DNA of 64,000 nucleotides. Source: Gonatopus flavifemur (taxonomy: Eukaryota; Arthropoda; Insecta; Hymenoptera; Dryinidae). The position numbers and the translations under genes are program-made. The notes under the pieces were generated by a model. It worked only from the letters and a program-made list of their open reading frames with translations. It was not told the origin of the DNA and ran no database searches. Of this stretch, positions 20,593 through 30,534 are shown piece by piece. The stretch's first letter is position 1. The number at the start of each line of letters is the position of its first letter. Location of the stretch: positions 806,001 through 870,000 of the forward strand of contig JAFFJZ010000043.1 of the NCBI GenBank assembly GCA_018340375.1. The letters run 5' to 3'.

Positions 20593-21645
20593 GTTTTGTA
20601 CTGAATGAATGAATCTTATCAAAATCTGAAATTATATCAATGGTAGGTCTATTAATTGAACGTATAATTTCGAAAAGAGCGAAGTCACAGTTGATTGCGA
20701 ATTGAAAAACATTTCTCAAGTCATTGACAAAAGTAGATGATATCATCGTATTTTCATTATAAGGTATAGCAAAGCATTGAGCTGAATGGCCCAAATTTTG
20801 AATTTTATAGAAAAATTTTTCTGCAATTTTCTCCTCGAAATTCAAAGTTACAGTTATTCAATGACATAGAAATGAAGTCTCAAAGAATTATCCCTGAAGA
20901 CCTCAAGTTATTCCATGGATCCTCGTATTTTCTTAATCAAATATCAGAGTTACCGTGGTAGAAATTCTCACTAGTGAACCATGAGGCACTTATCAGTTCA
21001 TCCTTTTTACTGGTGAGGCACCAATCGGGAAAACTTGCAAGTAACTGGTGAGAATGTAACGCTCTCATCAACGAGGGACTAATCAGGAAAACTAAGCAGG
21101 CACTAGCGAGTAACTGATGAGGCACTTACCAGTAACTGACGAGGAATTTGTTAGAAAAAATACTACTCTCTGAATTTTTTGGGGTTAAATTTCACTCTTG
21201 GAGAATATATACTTTAGATGAAAAAAAAACTGTTACGGATTTTAGTTATTTTTGTACAGAAGATGAAAAAAAATAAGTTATGTGTATTTTTCTCTCGCCA
21301 ACGTCACAAACTTCGCACGCTCTAAAATCGCTCGTTGTATTAATGAGAAATCATGTCCACTCCGAGGGAATCGAAGCGCTAAAGAAGAACCTGCCTAAAT
21401 TTCACCTGCACAACCTGTGCCCAATCGACCTGAGCTAAACTGACACTTGTCCCCATGAAGAGAAAAGTTGTAACAAGTGCGAGTGGAGTATCTCGTTCCA
21501 TTTTCTGTACAACAATGTGCGAGAATGATAATCCAATTGAACACCAGTGATAGATATAGTGAAATATTAAAAATTCCCTAATGATATGCCAGTAAGTGAA
21601 ATTTGATTCCGATGTTGATAAATTTTCAAAGCTTATAATTGTCTA
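20593..21645. other. Upstream of the DUF4806-like gene; degenerate repeats
   Basis: At 20985-21145 the phrases CTGRTGAGGCAC and AGTAACTG recur several times, a degraded tandem array. A distantly similar, inverted stretch occurs at 25485-25620. An 87-codon minus frame at 20582-20845 overlaps the likely promoter area and is not supported. Confidence 0.35.
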
Positions 21646-22450
21646 CCCGTATGGAAATATTTCGCTGGAAAATGTCTGACAAACTCTGAGAATCTCTGAA
21701 ATTTTGATGAGAAATCTAATATTTTTGGGACATTCTTCACGGAAAAAATAATTTAGTTACAGCAGCTAAGTGACTAGCACGGACGTGGACAGCCATTAAA
21801 TTAGCTCGTGCAGCTAAATTTTAGCTGCTACAGCGAAACAATTTGGCTGTGTCTAGCTAATCTTTTTGCTGCATCTGCTGAAATTTGGCTGCAGGAGCTA
21901 ATTGAATGACTGTCCGTATCCGTGCTAGCCACTTGTCTGCTGCAGCTCAATTATTTTTTCCGTGTTTACAGACATTTTTCAGACTTTTTTCGGAGTATCT
22001 CAGAGTTTTTTCATTCTTTTTCAGAGGCATTGTAACGAAATTGCACTCTGAAAAAACTCTAACAAAACTCTAATAAATTGTTGACATTTTTCTGATTATT
22101 GAAAAATCCTGAAATTCTATAAATACATTCATATTCTGTATTCAAATATCATGTGTGAAAAAGTGTTTGAAAATTTTTTGATTTTTTTCTAAAAGTCAGG
22201 AAAATGTTAACAATCCATCAGAGTTTTGTCAAAGTTTTATTCAGAGCACAATTTCGTTTCTATTTCTCTGAACAAAAATGAAAAAACTCTGAGAAACTCT
22301 GAAAAAAGTCTGTAAAGAATGTCCCAAAAATATATAAGATTTGTCATAAAAATTTCAGTGTTTGTCAGAGTTTCTCAGAGAAAAATCAACGTTTTTCAGA
22401 GATTTTCCATAGTTTTCCAGACATTTTTCAGCGAAATATTTCCATACGGG
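21646..22450. mobile_element. Foldback MITE (CCCGTATGG family) with nested insertion
   Basis: The ends CCCGTATGGAAATATTTCGC and the inverse are flanked by TA on both sides. The whole element is self-complementary, with CTCTGAGAAACTCTG-like phrases repeated in both arms. A second copy lies at 28924-29487. This copy is interrupted at 21738-21964. Confidence 0.7.
21738..21964. mobile_element. About 225-bp nested MITE
   Basis: CACGGAAAAAATAATT at the left is inverted at the right (AATTATTTTTTCCGTG). GCTAGCAC/GTGCTAGC and several CAGCAGCTAA phrases pair inside. The uninterrupted paralogue at 28924-29487 reads straight through the equivalent point (CATTCTTTACAGAC), implying a TT target duplication. 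Confidence 0.7.
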
Positions 22451-22705
22451 TAACCTCAATATTTTCAGATTACAATTTATATACGATACGTATTCCGAAC
22501 CCTTATACAATTTTTTCAATAAAATTAATTGAACTCAATTATATTTATTGAGGTATGATTTCATATGAAGTGAGTTGTGAGTTTGGCCGGGGATTCGGTT
22601 GCTCCAATTAAGTGATTATTCAATTTGATTATTTGAAAGTCATTTTTCAAATATTCATCACAACTAAAGAAATTATTATACATAATTTAATCTAATATAC
22701 CCAAG

Positions 22706-22993
22706 TTATCCCTTAGGAAAGTTTTCCCTGTTTTTTTTTCCATAGAAAATTTCGGTATTCTCGTGCACGATTTTCCTTGTTTTTTCCTTATTTTTCTCAT
22801 GTTTTTCACTATTTTTCCATGCTTTCTCCCTATTTCCCTCTGTTTTTTCCATGCTTCTCACCTGTTTGTACAAATATGGGAAAAACATGGAAAAATAGGG
22901 AACACGCATGGAAAAATAGGGAAGAAGGATGCAAAAAATGAGGGAAAAACAGGGTGAATACCGAAATTTTCTATGGAAAAAAACAGGGAAAAC
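22706..22993. mobile_element. About 288-bp palindromic MITE
   Basis: The arms pair almost throughout. AGGAAAGTTTTCCCTGTTTT and CATAGAAAATTTCGGTATTC at the left are mirrored at the right. The inner part is built of GGAAAAAYAGGG-type words. Open frames on both strands here are only translations of these words. Confidence 0.7.
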
Positions 22994-23047
22994 ATTCCTA
23001 CGGGATAATGAATGTTTCATAGTAAAGTGTGCAGATGTATGAGATGT

Positions 23048-23284
23048 ACCCTGGTTAAAAGAATCCATTACTTCTGACAAATGAAATTAAATGAGATTTG
23101 GCCAGAACATTGTCCGAGAATCAATGAGATTTGGCCAGATTCAGTGAGATTTGGCGAGAATCGACTGTTCTTTCTGACCAAATCTCATTGACATTTGCTG
23201 GATGAGATTCGGCCAGAACATTGTCCAAGTTCAACTGTAATTTAGTGAGATTTGGCGAGAATCAATGGTTTTTTGAAGCCAGGG
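23048..23284. mobile_element. About 235-bp MITE with internal TGAGATTTGGCCAGAA repeats
   Basis: The ends CCCTGGTTAAAAGAATCCATT and the inverse of AATGGTTTTTTGAAGCCAGGG form imperfect TIRs next to TA. The interior holds at least five copies of a TGAGATTTGGC(C/G)AGAA word, one inverted. Confidence 0.6.
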
Positions 23285-23859
23285 TATACATGAAAAGTTG
23301 TTACATTTCATAATAGAATTAGACAGTTCTATATTGGTGTCACAGGATTAATAAATATATACATTAATCATTAAAAGAGTCAAAAATACAGGGAAACTGT
23401 GATTGGAATCCTCAGTTGAATTGTAAACTATTCCTTGCTTACGTATGTAACATGTTACAGTAGATTCCACATTGTTAAAATCATACGTTCTTAATGAAAT
23501 CCAGATACTGAACTTGGAATTGAGTGTTTTTTCTGTGAATGTTCTTGGATATCTGAAAATAAGACGAAGAACTTCGAACTATATGTCAGTATCAATGTTT
23601 CATGATCCAAAAGTGTAAAATTACTGGGTTTTTGTAAAAATTGTTTGTACAACTTGAATAATCACAGAAAACAAACTCTTTCATAAGAAATCAAACCAAA
23701 GAATTGGAATGTCTCTCAGCACATCCAGTACTGATGAGATATTAATTCAAAAAGCTTTTGAAAGATTCAATTAAAAATAGTTTTATGAAATTGAAAGAGT
23801 CCTACAGTTGCTCACTCCTATATGTAAAATGAACATTCAGATTCATATATACAGTTTTA
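23285..23859. other. No gene recognised
   Basis: AT-rich sequence with no element ends or coding frame that I can support. Confidence 0.5.
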
Positions 23860-23860
23860 C

Positions 23861-24170
23861 ACAACTTGAATACGATTTTCTACAAGAATATGTAGTATCG
23901 ATTGAGTATACTCAGTACTGTTTATGTTTATATGGTGTCGATCAACTATATTCAATATTGTTCATCGATGAATGGTATGGATCAACTGTATCCAATATTG
24001 TTTATCGATGAACTGTATCAATCAACAATATCCATTATTGTTCATCGATGAATGGTATCAATCAACTATATCCATCACTGTTCATCGATGAATGATATAC
24101 CCCCTATTGTTCATTAATATATGGTATCGGTTAACTGCAACTACTACTTTTCATCAATGCATGATATCAG
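23861..24170. repeat. 40-bp minisatellite
   Basis: Units begin at 23941, 23981, 24021 and 24061 with exactly 40-bp spacing. Each reads close to ATCAACTATATCCAATATTG then TTCATCGATGAATGGTATCA. A diverged unit precedes at 23901 and decayed units follow to about 24170. The plus-strand frame through it is a by-product of the period. Confidence 0.75.
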
Positions 24171-24571
24171 AAAGTAGTTTTAGCTCAGATATGAGGTATC
24201 GACAAAATTACACCTAGGATTATCAGTTACTGGTATCATATAGAACTCCAAGGTAATTCAGATCTATACCATCACTTTTAATATGAGAATTCTATGAGTT
24301 TCCAAGAGAATGGAATAATTATCTTGGAAGTAAACAAAACTTTTGATGAAGATTCGAATCCAAGCAGTGAGAGAAATTGAAAATCTGAGCGTCAATTTAA
24401 TATACATAAGCTGGGATATTTGACTCTAAGGAAGGTGAGATTTCAGTCCACAAACGGGTGAAGTAATTCACTCTGTACTCATAAGTGATACTTTTCACTC
24501 TAAACTGAGAAAAATAATGACTAATATCAAGAATTGTAATTCATGAATATTCCCAAGAATACAAATTCTTG

Positions 24572-24953
24572 CCCTAGTAAAAAACGAACATATATGACCC
24601 ATACATAATCCATACATAATACATATAAAATTCATATATGATTCATATATGAAGATGCATAGAATCATATACAATCCATATTTAATCCGTATGTGATCCA
24701 TATATGATCATATATGACTCATATATAATCCATATAAAATCCATATACGAAAAATATTTCATATGTGACAGAATTTTTTCACATGTATGGGAAAGTCTTG
24801 CATCGAAAGGTCATATATGGATTCTGTATGGGCCATATATGATCATATACGGATTCAATATGGATTGCGTATGAATTATATATGGTCATATATGACCATG
24901 TATGGTTTCTATATGCTTTATGTATGTTCTTATATGATTCATTTTTACTAGGG
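24572..24953. mobile_element. About 380-bp MITE rich in CATATATG words
   Basis: The ends are CCCTAGTAAAAA and TTTTTACTAGGG. The interior is an imperfect palindrome of repeated ATATATGATCCATAT-type words in both orientations. No ORF is supported. Confidence 0.7.
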
Positions 24954-25886
24954 TGATTACACTTAATATATTATTGGCCCAAAAGAAATTTGTATTCTTG
25001 GCAGTATTCATCATGAAATAAAATTTTTGATATTAGGCATTATTTCTCTCAGTGCAGTTTGAAAAGTTGGAAGATTCATTCTGCTGAAGTGATTTCATCA
25101 TTCTTTAAGAATAAAAGCACAACGCAGTCCCAACTGAGAGTGAAAATTTCACTGTTAGGAATTCAAAGAGTATACTATAGTAATCACTACAACTCTTCAC
25201 ATAGAGTATACATGCAGTCAAGAGAAATTAACTTTTTAGTTTTGAAATGAATCAAACATTGTTTGCACTCATTATCAAATATTCCAGTATTGTTGCTCGA
25301 TTCGTGCTCAATTTTAAAGTCAATTCATCAAAAATACCGTCTTTTCTAATAATGACAGAAAAATTTTTATTCATTTCAAGATTAAAAAGTTCATGTCTAT
25401 CTATTTGATCTATACTCGGAGTGAATACCTGTAATTATTAGAGAAGATTTTACTCCATTCATTCAAGTTCAGATTAGTAAATACTGATGAGTAGCTCATG
25501 AGTTTTCCCAATCAATGCTAGTTGGATTCCACTTATCAGTTATTGACTAGCCCCTTGGTAGTTTTTCCTTGTTAGTACCTTATCGGTCATAGGAAAGAAC
25601 TCGTCAGATTTCTACCAGGGATACAGTCGAGCAGGTTTTTTCGAACTGAAATGCTTGAAATGAGATTGATAAAAAAGTATAAAATTCTCAGGGATGATTA
25701 TTCGAAACTTCATCTACGTCTTCGTATTCTATTGATATTGAACTTCGGAAAAATGTTTTTCAACATCCCAAGATTGGTCTCTAAAAGACGTAGATAAAGA
25801 GTCAGAGAATCATTCCTAAAACTTTCAGATTTTTCAAATGCATTTTATTCGAGTATTGTGGTACAGGGAATACAGGGTTGGTGGAT
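24954..25886. other. No gene recognised; degraded repeat at 25485-25620
   Basis: This segment contains words similar to the 20985-21145 repeat in opposite orientation (TTATCAGTTATTGACTAG and GTTTTTCCTTGTTAGTACC). The 25059-25250 open frame is low in coding character and is not called. Confidence 0.35.
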
Positions 25887-25909
25887 CCCGTATGAAAATA
25901 TGCGGCTGG

Positions 25910-28719
25910 AAAATTTGTGAATTTGGAGTGGATAAAGATACGTGTTTACTTGATGCGACTGCCCTCGTTTGATAAATCGAGTGACGAATGCGAAGGCGCG
26001 GAATTTGAACAGAGAAACATTTTGAGACGGTTCGGACGAGTTCACCGATGATGATTAGATACAGTGCGACGGATGGATAAGGACAGTCCTTTCGAAATTT
26101 ACATGTAACCAGATCGATCGGAGATGTATGTAACGGTCATGGAGACACAAGAATTGACTGAAGAAACCTGTTGGAGACAAATGGTATGTGATTGATTTGC
26201 ACCTGAATGTTCATGACAAATTTATTCTTGTATTCAGTCTACGCGGATATTCATATGCGCGAATTCAATTCGCGTGCATATAACATGCGCGGATATAATC
26301 CCGGAATGAACTTCTTAACAACTAATATTCGTACATTGAGAGTCATCAGAATGAATCGGAAGGTTTTTGGCAGGGAATGCAAGATGCTGAATCGGCATTA
26401 TTTTCCTCAGATTGTTTATAACAAATTGATTCTCCATTATATTCAGTCCGCGTGGATAATCATATACGCGAATTCAATTTGCGTGAATATAATTCTGAAA
26501 AATAAATATTCGTACGATGAGAGTTAGCGAAGTGAATCGGAAGGTTGTGGCAAAGATTGCAGGATTCTTCCTGGAGCTTGTTTATAACAATATCGTTGTT
26601 AATTGTATTCAGTCTGCGCGGATATTAGTATGCGCGAATTTAATTTGCGTGCATATAATATGCGCGGATTTAATCCTGGGATGAACTTTTTCTTGAACAC
26701 AAATATTCGTATCATACGTGTCAGCGAAATGAATCGGAAAGTTTTGGCGAAGATTGCAAGATACTGAATCCGCATTATTTTCCTGGGGTTGTTTATGACA
26801 AATTCATTCTTCATTATATTCAGTGCGCGTAGGTACTTATATGCGCGAATGTAATTTGCGTGCATATAACATACGCGGATTTAATCCTGGAATGAACTTT
26901 TTCTTGAGAACTAATATTCGTACATTGAGAGTCAGCGAAATGAATCGGAAAGTGTTGGCGAAGATTGCAAGATACTGGATCCGCATTATTTTCCTGGGGT
27001 TGTTTATGACAAATCCATTCTTCATTATATTCAGTCCGCGTGGGTACTTATATGCGCGAATGTAATTCGCGTGCATATAACATGCGCGGATTCAATCCTG
27101 GAATAAACTTCTCCTCAAGAACTAATATTCGTACATTGAGAGTCAGCAAAATGAATCGGAAGGTTTTTGGCCCAGAATGCAAGATGCGGAATCGGCATTA
27201 TTCCCCTGACATTGTTTATAACAAATTCGTTTCTCATTGTATTGAGTCTGCTCGGATATCAATATGCGCGAATGTACTTTGCGTGCATACAACATGCGCG
27301 GATTTAATCCTGGAATTAACTTTTTCTTGATAAGAACTAATATTCGTACATTGAGAATCAGCGAAATGAATCGGAAGGTTCATGGCAGAGAATGCAAGAT
27401 GCTGAATAGGCATTATTCTCCTGACATTGTTTATAACAAATTCGTTTTCCATTGTATTGAGTCTGCGCGGATAGTAATAAATTCACGCATGTTATATGCA
27501 CGCAAATTACATTCGCGCATATAAGTACCTACGCGGACTGATCATAATGAAGAATGAATTTGTCATAAACAACCCCAGGAAAATGATGCGGATTCAGTAT
27601 CTTGCAATCTTCGCCAAAACTTTCCGATTCATTTCGCTGACTCTCAATGTACGAGTATTAGTTCTTGAGAAAGAGTTCATTCCAGGATTAAATCCGCGCA
27701 TGTTATATGCACGCAAATCACATTCGCGCATATCAATATCCGCGCAGACTCAATACAATGAGAAACGAATTTGTTATAAACAATGTCAGGAGAATAATGC
27801 CGATTCCGCATCTTGCATTCTGTGCCAAAAACCTTCCGATTCATTTTGCTGACTCTCAATGTACGAATATTAGTTCTTGAGGAGAAGTTCATTCCAGGAT
27901 TAAATCCGCGTATGTTATATGCACGCAAATTACATTCGCGCATATCAGTACCTACGCGCACTGAATATAATGAAGAATGAATTTGTCATTAACAACCCCA
28001 GGGAAATAATGCGGATTCAGTATCTTGCAATCTTCGCCAAAACTTTCCGATTCATCTCGCTGACACGTATGATACGCATATTTGTGTTCAAGGAAAAGTT
28101 GATTCCAGGATTATATCCGCGCATCTTATATGCACGAAAATTAAATTCGCGTATATGATTATCCACGCGGACTGAATATAATGGAGAATCAATTTGTTAT
28201 AAACAATCTGAGGAAAATAATGCCGATTCAGCATCTTGCATTCCCTGCCAAAAACCTTCCGATTCATTCTGATGACTCTCAATGTACGAATATTAGTTGT
28301 TAAGAAGTTCATTCCGGGATTATATCCGCGCATGTTATATGCACGCGAATTAAATTCGCGCATATGAATATCCGCGCAGACTGAATACCAGAATAAATTT
28401 GTCATGAACATTCAGGTGCAAATCAATCACATACCATTTGTCTCCAACAGGTTTCTTCAGTCAATTCTTGTGTCTCCATGACCGTTACATACATCTCCGT
28501 TCGATCTGGTTACATGTAAATTTCGAAAGGAATGTCCTTTCGCCCCTTTCCTTTGCATCCGTCGCACTGTATCTAATCACCATCGGTGAACTCGTCCGAA
28601 CCGTCCCAAAATGTTTCTCTGTTCAAATTCCGCGCCTTCGCATTCGTCACTCGATTTATCAAACGAGGGCAGTCGCATCAAGTAAACACGTATCTTTATC
28701 CACTCCAAATTCACAAATT
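25910..28719. mobile_element. 2.8-kb foldback-type palindrome with tandem-repeat arms
   Basis: The left arm begins AAATTTGTGAATTTGGAGTG and the right arm ends with its inverse. The two arms are near-identical for about 1.3-1.5 kb and meet near 27475. After a unique outer part of about 300 bp, each arm consists of tandem units of about 210 bp. Unit landmarks are TATTCAGTCYGCG followed by TATGCGCGAATTNAATTCGCG, spaced near 26235, 26440, 26610, 26817, 27028, 27240 and 27453 on the left. Long TIRs made of tandem direct repeats are the hallmark of foldback/Galileo-type elements. Many open frames of 70-120 codons appear because the unit length is close to a multiple of three; none looks like a gene. 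The outermost 30 bp on the left (25887-25912) resemble the CCCGTATGG MITE end, so it may sit inside such a MITE. Confidence 0.7.
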
Positions 28720-28923
28720 TCACGCATTTATTTACTATCCACGCAAGAGCTTTCATATCCAAGCAAGAGCTTTTATATCCACACAAAAGTTCATATATCG
28801 CCGCAGAATACCGTCTTCCCCCCACCCTGCACCACATTCTATCTTCCCCTCCGCGTGATTTTGCGCGAAAATGCGTGTTTCTACGTGAATTTGCGTGTTT
28901 AGCGTATGAATAGCCACAGCCTA
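28720..28923. other. Sequence between the palindrome and the MITE copy
   Basis: AT-rich, with words such as TATCCACGCAAGAGCTTT repeated three times in tandem (about 28735-28795) and GCGTGATTTTGCGCGAAAAT-like words. It could be an edge of either neighbouring element. Confidence 0.35.
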
Positions 28924-29487
28924 AAAAAATCTCTGAAAAACGTTGAATTCCCTCTGAGAAACTCTGACAAACTCTGAGACCCTCTGAAATTTTGATAAAA
29001 AATCTGATATTTTCGGGACATTCTTTACAGACTTCTTTCAGAGTTTCTCAGAGTTTTTTTCAGAGAACTAGAAACGAAATTGTGCTCTGGAAAAACTTTG
29101 ACAACACTCTGATGGGTTGCTTACATTTTCGTGACTTTTAGAGAAAAATTCAAGAATTTCCAAACAGTTCGTCACACATGATATTTGAATACAGCATATG
29201 AATGTGTTTATAGAAGTTCAGGATTTTTCAATAATCAGAAAAATGTCAAGAATTTATTACAGTTCTGTCAGAGTGCAATTTCGTTACTGTTTCTCTGAAA
29301 AAGAATGAAAAAACTCTGAGAAACTCTGGAAAAAGTCTGTGAAGAATGTATCCAAAAATATGAGATTTTTCATCGAAATTTCAGAGATTCTCAGAGTTTG
29401 TCAGAGTTCCTTAGAGAGAATTCAACGTCTCCCAGAGATTTTTCATAGTTTTACCAACATTTTTCCAGCGAAATATTCCCATACGGG
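28924..29487. mobile_element. CCCGTATGG-family MITE, left end missing
   Basis: The right end matches the inverse of the 21646-22450 element (CAGCGAAATATTCCCATACGGG). The body shows the same CTCTGAGAAACTCTG words and internal symmetry. About 45 bp of the left terminus is absent at the junction with the palindromic element, though a similar terminus occurs at 25887. Confidence 0.6.
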
Positions 29488-29609
29488 ACAACCATATATT
29501 CGTTAAAAAAGATTAATTTGGTCACCCACAAAAATTAAATATCAAAGAATGAGCACCAATCACTCACCTTTCTGTAGTTTTGATACAATTACTCCATGTT
29601 ACTGCTTAT

Positions 29610-29977
29610 TAGGGTGGAGTGAAAAACAAAAAAGTCTCTGAATCGAATCGTAATAGTGCGGAAAAGTTGCTACTCTTCGAGACAAACTCAGGAAAAAAAA
29701 AATTTTGAAATCGGATGAGATCTTCAACTCGCGCATTTCGTTTAAAGTTTTTGAATTTCATCGAAGATTCAAGGATATTTCAAAATATTCCAGGTTGCTT
29801 AATGATTGTCCGATCGAGCTAATTTTTGGTTGGTCGCATTATGTTGAGATTTTTAATGGAAAAAAAAACATATCCCCCTCCTCCCTTAACGGGGAGGGGG
29901 TAACACAGAAAGCCTGCACGGGGTCATAAAGGACGTTTTCCTCTCAAATCACCTTAAATAGGTGTCGACACCTTACA
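29610..29977. repeat. Left TIR of the hAT-like transposon
   Basis: Inverted counterpart of 37015-37365. Conserved blocks include TCTCTGAATCGAATCGTAAT, TCAACTCGCGCATTTCGTTT and TTGTCCGATCGAGCT. Near the inner end is a G/C tract (GGGGAGGGGG) and GGTGTCGACA. Confidence 0.8.
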
Positions 29978-30120
29978 GTTACATCGAAACAATTTCCGAT
30001 GTATTATAGAATATCCTTATCGCTTCAATTATTATATGAACTGAAATTGCTTATGGGGCATAAACTCAATGGCTGGCATTCCTTACTTGTCTTTGCTAAT
30101 TATCCAGTAGCACAGTAGAG

Positions 30121-30528
30121 TTGTATCGTCGCAGCGTTATTGCAGACTTAGTGTCTTATAGAACATCCACACGCACTTGTGTGCATTGCATGTATTTCTA
30201 CATACACATTCTTGATTATCGGTTGTATCGTCGCAGCGTTATTGCAGACTGAGTGTCTTATAGAACATCCACACGCACTTGTGTGCATTGCATGTATTTC
30301 TACATACACATTCTTGATTATCGGTTGTATCGTCGCAGCGTTATTGCAGACTGAGTGTCTTATAGAACATCCACACGCACTTGTGTGCATTGCATGTATT
30401 TCTACATACACATTCTTGATTATCGATTGTATCGTCGCAGCGTTATTGCAGACTAAGTGTCTTATAGAAAATCCACATGCACTGGTGTGCATCGCATATA
30501 TTTCCACATACACATACTTGATTATCGG
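30121..30528. repeat. Four 102-bp tandem repeats upstream of the transposase
   Basis: Units start at 30121, 30223, 30325 and 30427, each beginning TTGTATCGTCGCAGCG. The 102-bp period equals 34 codons, which explains mirrored open frames of 121 codons on both strands. Units 1-3 are nearly identical and unit 4 has several changes. The array ends directly before the transposase ATG, so it is probably promoter or leader sequence. Confidence 0.85.
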
Positions 30529-30534
30529 TTATCA

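Noticed and set aside
22706..23080. 124-codon Lys/Glu-rich minus frame
   Set aside because: It lies in a palindromic MITE of GGAAAAAYAGGG words; the mirror frame on the plus strand is equally open.
23861..24170. CRISPR-like regular repeats
   Set aside because: Repeats are contiguous 40-bp tandem units without unique spacers, in eukaryotic-type sequence.
26207..28411. A dozen open frames of 70-118 codons on both strands with similar proteins
   Set aside because: They are translations of the 210-bp units of the palindrome, mirrored on both strands. No codon-level conservation or start context favours any of them.
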